Assembly (NCBI RefSeq): GCF_000717595.1
Contig: NZ_JNZO01000036.1
Location: 12,312-76,311, forward strand
Direction: 5' to 3'
Source of the DNA: Streptomyces flavochromogenes
GTDB lineage: Bacteria; Actinomycetota; Actinomycetes; Streptomycetales; Streptomycetaceae
DNA length: 64,000 nt
Shown: piece after piece, positions 7,125 through 15,878 of the stretch
Layout of the letters: every line of letters starts with the position of its first letter
Position numbering within the stretch: position 1 is the stretch's first letter
Program-made: the position numbers and the translations under genes
The notes under the pieces: generated by a model
Database searches by the model: none
Told to the model about the DNA's origin: nothing
Seen by the model: the letters and a program-made list of their open reading frames with translations, nothing else

Positions 7125-9793
7125 GCGGCTCCTCCTCCGATCAGGGTCAGGAACGCGTCTTCGAGACGCCGGTGCGGTCCGACGCCGGTCAGCGGCACGT
7201 CCAGGCCGACGAGTTCGCCGATGAGGGCGGTCGGGTCGAGGGTGTCGAGGCGGACGAGGATGCCGCCGTCGGTCCGGGTCGCCGTGGCGACGCCCGGGAG
7301 GGCGCCGACCTTCTCGACGAGGGCGTCGGGGACGGCCTCCCCGAGGGTGACGAGCAGGGTGTCGCCGGAGCCGGTGATCTCGGCGACCGGTCCGGCCTGC
7401 ACGAGCTGTCCCCGGTCCATGACGACGAGGTGGGTGCAGGACTGCTCGACCTCGGCGAGGAGGTGGCTGGAGACGATGACGGTACGGCCGCCGGCCGCGT
7501 ACCGGATCATCACCTCGCGCATCTCGCGGATCTGTGGCGGGTCGAGTCCGTTGGTGGGCTCGTCCAGGATCAGCAGGTCCGGCAGGCCGAGCATGGCCTG
7601 GGCGAGGGCGAGGCGCTGTCGCATGCCCTGCGAGTAGGTGCGGACGGCCCGGTCGAGGGCGTTGCCCAGGTTGGCGATGCGCAGCGCCTCGTCGACATGG
7701 GCGTCCTGGGCGGGGCGGCCGGTGGCCTTCCAGTACAGGTCCAGGTTCTCCCGGCCGTTGAGGTGCGGCAGGAAGCCGGCGCCCTCGACGAAGGAGCCGA
7801 CGCGGGAGAGGACCGGGGCGCCGGGCCGGATGGCCTGGCCGAAGACCCGGATCTCGCCCTCGTCGGGGGTGATCAGGCCCATCAGCATGCGCAGGGTGGT
7901 GGTCTTTCCGGCGCCATTGGGTCCGAGGAGGCCGAGGACCTGGCCCTGCTCGACGCGGAAGGTGAGGTCCTTGACGCTGTACCGGTCGCCGCCCTTGTAC
8001 TTCTTGGAGAGCCCGGTGATCTGGAGCGGTACGGCGGCCAGTGCGGGGTCGGGCGCGGGGGCGGCGGTGCGGCGGCGGGCGGTGAGCAGCAGCGCGGCGG
8101 CGCCGGCGAGGCCGAGGAGCGGCAGGCCCCAGACCCACCAGGGCAGGGCGGCGGCCTGGGTGTCGAGGCCGGGGGCGGTGGGGACGGTGAGCGGGCCCTC
8201 GACGGCGACGGTGTAGGCGGCGGGGACGCTCGGTGAGGCGTAGCCGAGGTCGGTGGCGGCGACGACGAGCCGGAGCCGGTGTCCGGCCTCCACCTCGTGG
8301 TCGATCGCGGGCAGGGTGAGCGTGACGCTCTTCCCGGCCGTGGCGCCGTCGACGCGGACGGGCGCGACGAGCTGGGCGGGCAGCACCTGCTGCCGGCCGT
8401 CGGGCCCGACGTCGTACACCTTGGCGAAGAGGACGGCGGAGCCGTCGGTGGCGGTGGAGGTGACCTTGGTCCGGACGGTCGGGGTGCCGGTGATCCGCAG
8501 CGGCTCGTCCTGAGGCTTCGCGTCGAACCGGGCGTGCTGGCCCGGGAAGTCGAGCGAGAGGCCGACGCCGAGGGAGGAGAGTCCGGCGACTCCGCCGCCG
8601 AGGCCGGGGACGGCCGAGACGGCGGGCGGTGCGGCGCCGGCCGGGTTCGCGAAGGTCTGCGCCGGTCCGGCGAGCGGGATGTCGGTGGCGCCCGGGGTGA
8701 GACCGGGATAGCGGTCGTCGGTCGCGGCGCGCAGGGTGGCCTGTCCGTCGGTGGAGTCGACGCCGCCGGTACGGCTGACGCGGAAGGCGGGGCCGGTGTC
8801 GACGGAGGTGTCCTTCTTCAGCCAGCGGTCGAACCAGGTGCTGATCCGTCGTTCGACGCGCTCGGTCTCGCGGTCGCCGCCGTCGTGGCCGCCGGAGATC
8901 CAGTCGACGGCGACGGGGGCGCCGTTGGCGGTGAGGGTGCGGGCCATGGCGTCGGACTGGGCCAGGGTGAAGAGCGAGTCCGACTGGCCCTGGACGAGCA
9001 GCGCGGGCACCTTGATCCGGGAGCCGACGGCGGAGGGGCTGCGTGCTTCGAGGAGGGCACGGGCGGCGGCATCGGGCTTCCCGGAGACCGCGACGCGCTC
9101 GTAGAGGGAGCAGAGCTCGGGGGTGAACCGGCCGCAGGCCGCCGTCTTCCCCGCGGGGGCCTTCCCCGGTGCGCCCGCGGACGCGGCTCCGGGCTGGTTC
9201 CCCGCGGAGAAGAAGATCCCGGCCCAGAGCTTCTTGAAGACATCGTTCGGGAAGAGGGCGTCGGCGAGGTTCCAGTACGTGATCTGCGGGGCGATGGCGT
9301 CGACGCGTCCGTCGTGTCCTGCGGCGAGCAGGGAGATCGCGCCGCCGTAGGAGGCGCCGGTGACGCCGACGCGCGGGTCGCCCGGCTTGTCGAGGAGGAC
9401 CTCGGGCCGGGCGGCGAGCCAGTCGATCAGCTTCCGGGCGTCCTCGACCTCGTGGTCGGGATCGTTGAGCCCGATCTCGCCGGTGGAGGCGCCGAAGCCG
9501 CGCGCGGACCAGGTGAGGACGGCGTAGCCGTCCCGGGCCAGCTGCTCGGCCTGGGCGCGGACGTCGTCCTTGGAGCCGCCGAAGCCGTGGCCGAGGAGGA
9601 CGGCCGGCCGGCGTCCGTCGGCGTCGCCGGTGAAGTACGAGGTGTCGATACGGGCGCCGTCGAGGTCGAGCATCCGGTCCGCCCGGTGGACGGGCGGCGG
9701 ATCGTCCGAGGCGACGGCGGTCCAGGTGCCGGCACCCGCGATGACGGCGAGGACGGCGGTGACCGCGGCCCACCGGGGAAGTCGGAGTCGCAT
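7121..9793 (-). CDS. Fusion of an extracellular S15/CocE-like hydrolase with an ABC transporter ATPase
   Basis: The 890-residue protein joins two normally separate functions. After a signal anchor (residues 7-28) comes an alpha/beta hydrolase with a GASYGG nucleophile elbow near residue 147 and, at about 390-540, the jelly-roll-like domain typical of X-Pro dipeptidyl-peptidase/CocE proteins. A second membrane helix (about 549-570, WWVWGLPLLGLAGAAALLL) leads to a cytoplasmic ABC ATPase from about 590: Walker A GPNGAGKTT near 624, signature YSQGM, Walker B LLILDEPTNGLDP, H-loop SSH. The predicted topology puts the hydrolase outside and the ATPase inside. The next gene supplies the permease. It could cleave a peptide or ester linked to transport; the substrate is not known. 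Confidence 0.88.
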   Translation of the reverse strand: MRLRLPRWAAVTAVLAVIAGAGTWTAVASDDPPPVHRADRMLDLDGARIDTSYFTGDADGRRPAVLLGHGFGGSKDDVRAQAEQLARDGYAVLTWSARGFGASTGEIGLNDPDHEVEDARKLIDWLAARPEVLLDKPGDPRVGVTGASYGGAISLLAAGHDGRVDAIAPQITYWNLADALFPNDVFKKLWAGIFFSAGNQPGAASAGAPGKAPAGKTAACGRFTPELCSLYERVAVSGKPDAAARALLEARSPSAVGSRIKVPALLVQGQSDSLFTLAQSDAMARTLTANGAPVAVDWISGGHDGGDRETERVERRISTWFDRWLKKDTSVDTGPAFRVSRTGGVDSTDGQATLRAATDDRYPGLTPGATDIPLAGPAQTFANPAGAAPPAVSAVPGLGGGVAGLSSLGVGLSLDFPGQHARFDAKPQDEPLRITGTPTVRTKVTSTATDGSAVLFAKVYDVGPDGRQQVLPAQLVAPVRVDGATAGKSVTLTLPAIDHEVEAGHRLRLVVAATDLGYASPSVPAAYTVAVEGPLTVPTAPGLDTQAAALPWWVWGLPLLGLAGAAALLLTARRRTAAPAPDPALAAVPLQITGLSKKYKGGDRYSVKDLTFRVEQGQVLGLLGPNGAGKTTTLRMLMGLITPDEGEIRVFGQAIRPGAPVLSRVGSFVEGAGFLPHLNGRENLDLYWKATGRPAQDAHVDEALRIANLGNALDRAVRTYSQGMRQRLALAQAMLGLPDLLILDEPTNGLDPPQIREMREVMIRYAAGGRTVIVSSHLLAEVEQSCTHLVVMDRGQLVQAGPVAEITGSGDTLLVTLGEAVPDALVEKVGALPGVATATRTDGGILVRLDTLDPTALIGELVGLDVPLTGVGPHRRLEDAFLTLIGGGAA

Positions 9794-9878
9794 GGTTCGA
9801 GCCTAAGCGTGCCGCCTGTGCGCCACGGCTGCCCGGAGACGGACGTGCCGCACCTCCTCCGGTCGTACGCAGTACGGT

Positions 9879-9904
9879 CCGCGTACCGCAGGCGCGGTAC
9901 GCGG
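9879..9904. promoter_or_regulatory. Perfect 11-base inverted repeat in a divergent promoter region
   Basis: CCGCGTACCGC and GCGGTACGCGG flank AGGC between the fusion gene (start 9793) and the acetyltransferase gene (start 9928). It is suitable for a dimeric regulator controlling either gene; it could also form an RNA hairpin in the acetyltransferase leader. Confidence 0.5.
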
Positions 9905-9927
9905 GCACGTGAACAGACGGAGGCGGC

Positions 9928-10377
9928 ATGGAGATCCGGCGGGCGGCGACGGTGGCGGAGCTGCTGGCGGCGGGACACCTGTACGACGACCCGCCCCGGG
10001 AGGACTGGGCGGCGCGCTTCCTGGCGGCACCGGGCCATCTGATGCTGATCGCGTACGCCGAGGACGGGTTCCCGGCCGGGTTCGTCTCCGGGATCGAGAT
10101 GCTGCACCCGGACAAGGGGGCGGAGATGTGCCTCTACGAACTGTCCGTGGACGAGGGCCACCGGAGGCGCGGGACCGGGCGTGCCCTGACGGAGGCGCTG
10201 CTGGCGGCGGCCCGGGAGCGCGGGTGCCGGGGCGCGTGGGTGGGCGTGGACACGGACAACGATCCCGCGCTCGCGACGTACCGCGCGGCGGGCTCGGTGG
10301 ACGAGGGCGTGTTCGCGATGCTGGGCTGGCCGCTGGACGACGTGGAGACCGAGGCGCCGGACGGCGTGTCGGGCTGA
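9928..10377 (+). CDS. GNAT-family N-acetyltransferase
   Basis: The 149-residue protein is a single GNAT domain. The acetyl-CoA binding motif A is clear (LSVDEGHRRRGTGRALTEAL, residues about 72-91), followed by the motif B region with NDPALATYRAAGS. Length and the ELSVDEGHRRRG pattern resemble aminoglycoside 3-N-acetyltransferase-I type enzymes, but such resemblance is shared by many GNATs of unknown substrate. The ATG follows GGAGGCGGC. It stands alone, ends at a strong hairpin shared with mmsA, and is divergent from the ABC fusion gene. Confidence 0.85.
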   Translation: MEIRRAATVAELLAAGHLYDDPPREDWAARFLAAPGHLMLIAYAEDGFPAGFVSGIEMLHPDKGAEMCLYELSVDEGHRRRGTGRALTEALLAAARERGCRGAWVGVDTDNDPALATYRAAGSVDEGVFAMLGWPLDDVETEAPDGVSG

Positions 10378-10447
10378 GCGAATCGGCTGAGCCGCTTGGT
10401 CGGCCGAAGGGGCCGCGAGCGTCCCTCCACGGGGCCGGGAACGGGGT

Positions 10448-10486
10448 ACGGCCCCCGGGGTGTGCTGTCAGCACCCCGGGGGCCGT
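10448..10486. terminator. 15-base-pair perfect hairpin between converging genes
   Basis: ACGGCCCCCGGGGTG (10448-10462) pairs fully with 10472-10486 across a nine-base loop. It lies between the acetyltransferase stop (10377) and the mmsA stop (10506) and should serve both strands. Confidence 0.8.
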
Positions 10487-10505
10487 CGCCCGTGAGCCGC
10501 CCGCG

Positions 10506-12017
10506 TCAGTGGTTGCGCGGGAAGCCCAGGTCCACGCCCGCCGGGGCGTCGGACGGGTCCGGCCAGCGGGTGGTGACGACCTTGCCGCGGGTGTAGAAGT
10601 GCACGCCGTCGTTGCCGTAGATGTGGTGGTCGCCGAAGAGCGAGTCCTTCCAGCCGCCGAAGGAGTGGTACCCGACCGGCACCGGGATCGGCACGTTCAC
10701 GCCGACCATGCCCGCCTCGACCTCCAGCTGGAAGCGGCGGGCGGCGCCGCCGTCGCGGGTGAAGATCGCGGTGCCGTTGCCGAACGGCGAGGCGTTGATG
10801 AGGGCGAGGCCCTCCTCGTACGTCTCGGTGCGCAGCACGCAGAGCACCGGGCCGAAGATCTCGTCCTGGTAGGCCTTGGCGGTGGTCGGCACGTGGTCCA
10901 GGAGGGAGAGGCCGATCCAGTGGCCGTCCTCGTGGCCGTCGACGGTGTAGCCGGTGCCGTCCAGGACGACCTCGCAGCCCTCGTCCGCGGCGCCGTGGAC
11001 GTAGGAGGCGACCTTGTCGCGGTGGACGGCCGTGATGAGCGGGCCCATCTCGGAGGTCGGGTCGGTGCCGGGGCCGATCTTGATCTTCTCGGCGCGCTCG
11101 CGGATCTTCTGGACCAGCTCGTCGCCGATGGAGCCGACGGCCACGACGGCCGAGATGGCCATGCAGCGCTCGCCGGCGGAGCCGTACGCCGCGGAGACGG
11201 CGGCGTCGGCCGCCGCGTCGAGGTCGGCGTCGGGGAGGACCAGCATGTGGTTCTTCGCGCCGCCGAGCGCCTGGACGCGCTTGCCGTTGGCGGAGGCGGT
11301 GGTGTGGATGTACCGGGCGATCGGGGTCGAGCCGACGAAGGAGATCGCGGAGACGTCCGGGTGCTCCAGGAGGCGGTCCACAGCCACCTTGTCGCCGTGC
11401 AGGACGTTGAAGACACCGTCCGGGAGACCCGCCTCGGCGAGCAGCTCGGCGATCTTGAGGGACGGCGACGGGTCCTTCTCGCTCGGCTTGAGGATGAAGG
11501 TGTTACCGGTCGCGATGGCGATCGGGAACATCCACATCGGCACCATGGCCGGGAAGTTGAAGGGCGTGATGCCGGCGACGACGCCGACGGGCTGGCGGAT
11601 GGACGCCACGTCCACGCGGTTCGACACCTGGGTGGAGAGCTCGCCCTTGAGCTGGGTGGTGATGCCGCAGGCCAGGTCGACGATCTCCAGGCCGCGGGCG
11701 ACCTCGCCGAGCGCGTCGGAGTGGACCTTGCCGTGCTCGGCGACGATCAGCTCGGCGATGGCGTCGCGGTTGGCGTCGAGGAGCGCGCGGAACGCGAAGA
11801 GGATGGTGGTGCGCTGGGCGAGCGAGGAGGTGCCCCAGGTCGCCCAGGCGTCCTTGGCGGCGGCGACGGCGGCGTCGACCTCCTCGACGGAGGCGAGCGC
11901 GACCTTCGTGGTCACGGCGCCGGTGGCCGGGTCGGTGACCGGGCCCCAGTTGCCCGACGTGCCCTCGACGGTCTTGCCACCGATCCAGTGGTTGACGGTC
12001 TTGACGGTGTTCGTCAT
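10506..12017 (-). CDS. mmsA: CoA-acylating methylmalonate-semialdehyde dehydrogenase
   Basis: This 503-residue aldehyde dehydrogenase oxidises malonate or methylmalonate semialdehyde to acetyl- or propionyl-CoA with NAD+. Family hallmarks are the catalytic Cys in GSAGERCMAIS and the GGAKNHM stretch, where Asn replaces the general-base Glu of hydrolytic aldehyde dehydrogenases, as expected of the CoA-dependent class. It is the last gene of iolC-iolB-iolD-mmsA and performs the final step of inositol breakdown (IolA function); it may also serve valine catabolism. Start ATG at 12017 follows AAGGAG, only 14 bases after the iolD stop. Confidence 0.95.
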   Translation of the reverse strand: MTNTVKTVNHWIGGKTVEGTSGNWGPVTDPATGAVTTKVALASVEEVDAAVAAAKDAWATWGTSSLAQRTTILFAFRALLDANRDAIAELIVAEHGKVHSDALGEVARGLEIVDLACGITTQLKGELSTQVSNRVDVASIRQPVGVVAGITPFNFPAMVPMWMFPIAIATGNTFILKPSEKDPSPSLKIAELLAEAGLPDGVFNVLHGDKVAVDRLLEHPDVSAISFVGSTPIARYIHTTASANGKRVQALGGAKNHMLVLPDADLDAAADAAVSAAYGSAGERCMAISAVVAVGSIGDELVQKIRERAEKIKIGPGTDPTSEMGPLITAVHRDKVASYVHGAADEGCEVVLDGTGYTVDGHEDGHWIGLSLLDHVPTTAKAYQDEIFGPVLCVLRTETYEEGLALINASPFGNGTAIFTRDGGAARRFQLEVEAGMVGVNVPIPVPVGYHSFGGWKDSLFGDHHIYGNDGVHFYTRGKVVTTRWPDPSDAPAGVDLGFPRNH

Positions 12018-12031
12018 GACGAAATGCTCCT

Positions 12032-13903
12032 TCAGAGATGGCGGCGTCGGGCGGTGACGTGCCGGTCGTACTCCTCCCGGGCCTTGACCGCCGACGGGCG
12101 GGTCGAGGTCTCGGCCACGGGCACATCCCACCATGCCTGGGCCGGGGGCGGGCCCGACACAGTGTCTGGCGTTTCGGTCTCGATGTAGACACATGTGGGA
12201 ACGGTCGCGGTCCGCGCGTCCGCGAGGGCTTCCCGCAGGTCACGCACGGTGCGGGGGCGCAGCACCCGCATGCCGAGGGAGGCGGCGTTGGCGCCGAGGT
12301 CGACGGGGAGCGGCGGGCCGGTGAAGCCGCCGAAGGGGTCCCGGTGGCGGTAGTCGGTGCCGAACCGCTCGGCGCCGACGGCCTCCGAGAGGCCGCCGAT
12401 GGAGGCGTAACCGTGGTTCTGGAGGATGACGACCTTGATGGGGAGTCCCTCCTGGACGGCGGTGACGATCTCGGTGGGATTCATCAGGTACGTGCCGTCG
12501 CCGACGAGGGCCCAGACCGGCCGGCCGGGGGCGGCGAGGGCGACGCCGATGGCGGCGGGGATCTCGTAGCCCATGCACGAGTAGCCGTATTCGACGTGGT
12601 ACTGGTCGCGGGACCGGGCGCGCCACAGCTTGTGCAGGTCGCCGGGGAGCGAGCCGGCGGCGTTGATCAGGATGTCGCTGCCGTCGACCAGAGTGTCGAG
12701 TGCGCCGAGGACCTGGACCTGGGTGGGTCGGGCGCGCGGGTCGGGTGCGGCGTAGGCGGCGTCGGTCCGCTCCTGCCATTCCTGCTTGGCGAAGGACCAC
12801 TGCGCCGTGTCGTGCCGTCCGCCGTGCCGGTGGCCGCCGAGCGCCTCGGTGAGCGCCTCGAGTCCGGCCCGGGCGTCGGCGACGAGCGGCAGCGCGGCCT
12901 GCTTGTGGGCGTCGAATCCGGTGATGTTGAGGTTCACGAGCCGCGTGTCGGGGCGGAAGAGGGTGCCGGATGCGGTGGTGAAGTCGGTGAGGCGGGTGCC
13001 GACTCCGATGATCAGGTCGCTGGTGCGGGCGAGGGCGTTGGCGGTCTGTGTGCCGGTGTGGCCGATGCCGCCGACGTCGCAGGGGTGGTCCCAGGGCAGG
13101 ACGCCCTTGCCGGCCTGGGTGGTGGCGACGGGGAGGTCGGCCGACCCGGCGAGGGTGCTCAGGGCGTCCTGGGCGGCGCTGTACCTGACTCCGCCGCCGG
13201 CGATGATCATCGGCCGGCGGGCCTTCCCGACCGCCTGTACGACGGCGTCGAGTTCGGCCTCGTCGGGCCGCGGCCGGCGCACGGTCCAGGTCCGCTCGGC
13301 GAGGAACTCCTCGGGCCAGTCGTACGCCTCGGCCTGCACGTCCTGCGGCAGCGCGAGGGTGACCGCCCCGGTGTCGGCGGGGTCGGTGAGGACGCGTACG
13401 GCGGCGAGGGCGGCCGGGACCAGCACCTCGGGGCGGGTGATCCGGTCGAAGTAGCGCGACACGGGCCGCAGGCAGTCGTTGACGGACATCTCGCCCGCGT
13501 ACGGGACTTCGAGCTGCTGCAGGACGGGGTCGGCGGGGCGGGTGGCGAAGGTGTCGCCGGGCAGCAGCAGGACGGGCAGCCGGTTGACGGTGGCGAGGGC
13601 GGCGCCGGTGACGAGGTTGGTGGCGCCGGGGCCGATGGAGGTGGTGACGGCGTGGGCGCGCAGCCGGTTGGACTGGCGGGCGTAGCCGACGGCGGCATGC
13701 ACCATGGCCTGTTCGTTGCGCCCCTGGTGGTAGGGCATGAGGTCGGGGTACTCCACGAGCGCCTGCCCGATGCCTGCGACGTTGCCGTGGCCGAAGATGC
13801 CCCAGGTCGCGGTGATCAGCCGCTGCCGTACGCCGTCGCGCTCGGTGTACTGCGCGGCGAGGAAACGCACCAGGGCCTGGGCGACGGTGAGGCGGACGCT
13901 CAT
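12032..13903 (-). CDS. iolD: 3D-(3,5/4)-trihydroxycyclohexane-1,2-dione acylhydrolase
   Basis: This 623-residue thiamine-diphosphate enzyme hydrolytically opens the inositol ring to 5-deoxy-D-glucuronate. It has the three-domain arrangement of the acetolactate-synthase superfamily: N-terminal pyrimidine-binding domain (AMVHAAVGYARQSNRL), central domain, and C-terminal diphosphate-binding domain with GDGTYLMNPTEIVTAVQEG leading to NHG. The HVEYGYSCMGYEIPAAIG stretch is typical of IolD. Length matches the family. The ATG at 13903 overlaps the iolB stop by four bases (ATGA), and a longer in-frame start would run far into iolB. Confidence 0.95.
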   Translation of the reverse strand: MSVRLTVAQALVRFLAAQYTERDGVRQRLITATWGIFGHGNVAGIGQALVEYPDLMPYHQGRNEQAMVHAAVGYARQSNRLRAHAVTTSIGPGATNLVTGAALATVNRLPVLLLPGDTFATRPADPVLQQLEVPYAGEMSVNDCLRPVSRYFDRITRPEVLVPAALAAVRVLTDPADTGAVTLALPQDVQAEAYDWPEEFLAERTWTVRRPRPDEAELDAVVQAVGKARRPMIIAGGGVRYSAAQDALSTLAGSADLPVATTQAGKGVLPWDHPCDVGGIGHTGTQTANALARTSDLIIGVGTRLTDFTTASGTLFRPDTRLVNLNITGFDAHKQAALPLVADARAGLEALTEALGGHRHGGRHDTAQWSFAKQEWQERTDAAYAAPDPRARPTQVQVLGALDTLVDGSDILINAAGSLPGDLHKLWRARSRDQYHVEYGYSCMGYEIPAAIGVALAAPGRPVWALVGDGTYLMNPTEIVTAVQEGLPIKVVILQNHGYASIGGLSEAVGAERFGTDYRHRDPFGGFTGPPLPVDLGANAASLGMRVLRPRTVRDLREALADARTATVPTCVYIETETPDTVSGPPPAQAWWDVPVAETSTRPSAVKAREEYDRHVTARRRHL

Positions 13904-14724
13904 GCGTATCCCTCCGTGTGGTCGGGGTGGAAGCAGATCCGCCACTCCCGTTCGGGGCCGGGGCCGGCCATGACGTTCAGGTAGTACAGCGGGTGTCCGG
14001 GCTGGGCGATCGACGGGCCGTGCCAGCCGTCGGGTACGAGGACGGCGTCACCGTCCCGGACCTCGGCGAGGAGCTCGGCGCCGCCGGGCCGGGAGGGGGA
14101 GATCCGCTGGTAGGCGAGGGCGCCCGGGCCCTCGATCTCGTAGTAGTAGATCTCTTCGAGGACGGACTCGGCGCCGGGGCGGTGCTCGTCGTGCTTGTGC
14201 GGCGGGTACGAGGACCAGTTGCCGCCGGGCGTGACGACCTCGACGGCGATGAGCCGGTCGCAGGCGAAGGCGTCCGCCGAGGCGAAGTTCCGTACCCGGC
14301 GGGCGCGGTTGCCGCTGCCGCGGGTCTCGACGGGAACCTCCGGCGCGGGGCCGTAGCGGGCGGGGAGTCGTCGCTCGCACTTCGCTCCTGCCAAAGCGAA
14401 GCGGCCTCCCGCACCGGAGGCGATCTGGGCGTGGGCGTCGCGCGGTACATAGGCGAAGTCGGACACTCCGTCGAACACGCTCGTGCGGCCCTGGAGTTCG
14501 AGGATCTCTCCGTCGACGCGCACGCTACAGGCACCGGAGAGGGGAAGCACGACCCATTCGGAATCCCCGCTCCCGAAGGAGTGGATCCCGCCCGGTCCGA
14601 GGGTGAGGACCCGGAGGGCGGAGTACGTCCAGCCGGCCCGCCCGGGGTCGATGTCGAGCCCGTACGGGCCGCGGGCGGCGGTTCCGGCGGGGAGGTGGAG
14701 GGACGGGGGGTGACGGGTGCTCAT
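13900..14724 (-). CDS. iolB: 5-deoxy-glucuronate isomerase
   Basis: The 274-residue bicupin isomerises 5-deoxy-D-glucuronate to 5-dehydro-2-deoxy-D-gluconate. The metal-binding cluster of the second cupin is visible as PPHKHDEHRPGAESVLEEIY, with the YYYEIEGPG strand after it and PDGWHGPS near the end, all characteristic of IolB. It lies nine bases after iolC and overlaps iolD by four bases, so the three are translationally coupled. Length is normal for the family. Confidence 0.95.
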   Translation of the reverse strand: MSTRHPPSLHLPAGTAARGPYGLDIDPGRAGWTYSALRVLTLGPGGIHSFGSGDSEWVVLPLSGACSVRVDGEILELQGRTSVFDGVSDFAYVPRDAHAQIASGAGGRFALAGAKCERRLPARYGPAPEVPVETRGSGNRARRVRNFASADAFACDRLIAVEVVTPGGNWSSYPPHKHDEHRPGAESVLEEIYYYEIEGPGALAYQRISPSRPGGAELLAEVRDGDAVLVPDGWHGPSIAQPGHPLYYLNVMAGPGPEREWRICFHPDHTEGYA

Positions 14725-14733
14725 GACTCACCC

Positions 14734-15720
14734 CTACCCGTTTTCCGCCAGGGTTCCGGAGCCCGTCGCGAGTGCCTCGGCGATCTCGGCGGCGTACGGC
14801 ATGGCGGACGAGCAGGCGAGGCGGCCCGCGACGATCGCGCCGGCGGCGTTGGCGTGGCGCACGGTGGACTCCAGGTCCCGGCCGGCGAGCAGTCCGTGGA
14901 CGAGCGCCCCGCCGAACGCGTCGCCCGCGCCGAGGCCGTTGACCACCTCCACCGGCAGCGGCGGCACCTCGGCGCTCGTCCCGTCGGCGGCGAGCGCGAG
15001 GACGCCCCCGGGGCCCCGCTTGACGACGGCGAGCCGGAGGCCGGTGTCCCCTCCGGCGGCGAGCAGCGCGCGGGCGGCCGCGTACGGCTCGCGTTCCCCG
15101 GTCGCCACCTCGCACTCGTCGACGTTGCCGACGACGACGGTCGCGTGCCGCAGCGCCTCGGCGTAGTACGGGCGGGCGGCGGGCGGGTCCGTCCAGAACA
15201 TCGGCCGCCAGTCCAGGTCGAGGACCGTCACCTCCCGCCCGGACCTGGCCCGCAGCGCCTCCAGGGTCGCGGCGCGGCTCGGCTCGGCGCACAGGCCCGT
15301 GCCGGTCGCCCAGAGGACCCGGGCGGCGCGGATCGCGTCGAGGTCCAGCTCGTGCGGATGGATCTCCAGGTCGGGGGCCTTGGGGCGGCGGTAGAAGGTG
15401 AGGGGGAAGTCGTCGGGCGGGAAGAGGGCGCAGAAGGTGACGGGGGTGGGGTACGCGTCGACCTCGGTCACCCAGCGGTCGTCCACCCCGAAGCCCTTCA
15501 GCTCGCGGCGCAGATAGGTGCCGAAGGGGTCGGCGCCGGTGCGGGAGACGAGTGCGGTGCGCAGGCCGAGCCGGGCGGCGGCGACGGCGACGTTCGCCGG
15601 GGAGCCGCCGAGGAATTTGGCGAAGGTGTCGACCCGGTCGAGCCCGACCCCGGTCTGGAGCGGGTACAGGTCCACGCCGAGGCGCCCCATGGTGATCAGG
15701 TCGTACGGCTCCGACTCCAC
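14734..15720 (-). CDS. iolC: 5-dehydro-2-deoxygluconokinase
   Basis: This 328-residue PfkB/ribokinase-family kinase phosphorylates the 5-dehydro-2-deoxygluconate made by IolB. Signature 1 appears as GGSPANVAVAAARLG (near residue 42), and the anion-hole/catalytic motif as NGLGAGDAFGGALVHG near residue 267. I prefer the GTG at 15720 because GAGAGG lies eight bases upstream; a GTG at 15729 is in frame but sits on top of that ribosome site. It is the first gene of the iol operon, behind the promoter at 15755-15784. Confidence 0.93.
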   Translation of the reverse strand: MESEPYDLITMGRLGVDLYPLQTGVGLDRVDTFAKFLGGSPANVAVAAARLGLRTALVSRTGADPFGTYLRRELKGFGVDDRWVTEVDAYPTPVTFCALFPPDDFPLTFYRRPKAPDLEIHPHELDLDAIRAARVLWATGTGLCAEPSRAATLEALRARSGREVTVLDLDWRPMFWTDPPAARPYYAEALRHATVVVGNVDECEVATGEREPYAAARALLAAGGDTGLRLAVVKRGPGGVLALAADGTSAEVPPLPVEVVNGLGAGDAFGGALVHGLLAGRDLESTVRHANAAGAIVAGRLACSSAMPYAAEIAEALATGSGTLAENG

Positions 15721-15754
15721 CCGCGCCACCTCTCGCGTCCGGCTTCCGCACCCA

Positions 15755-15784
15755 GGTCTAGCCGTCCGCCGGGAGGCGTGTCAA
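15755..15784 (-). promoter_or_regulatory. Candidate promoter of the iol operon
   Basis: On the minus strand TTGACA (15784-15779) is followed by an 18-base spacer and TAGACC (15760-15755), predicting a start near 15748 and a short leader to iolC. The palindrome at 15789-15800 abuts the upstream side of the -35 element. Confidence 0.6.
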
Positions 15785-15788
15785 TGAT

Positions 15789-15800
15789 ATGTCCGGACAT
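15789..15800. promoter_or_regulatory. Perfect palindrome, candidate iol operator
   Basis: ATGTCCGGACAT is a perfect 12-base palindrome just upstream of the iolC -35 element and about 80 bases before the IolE-like gene. Its size fits a dimeric repressor such as a GntR-type IolR, which is not encoded in this window. Confidence 0.55.
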
Positions 15801-15878
15801 TCTGACGACCGGACGGGCCCGTGCGGGCCGGAGCGGCCTCCTTGACGCTGCTCACGGGCCCCGGTCAAGGTGGCAGGC

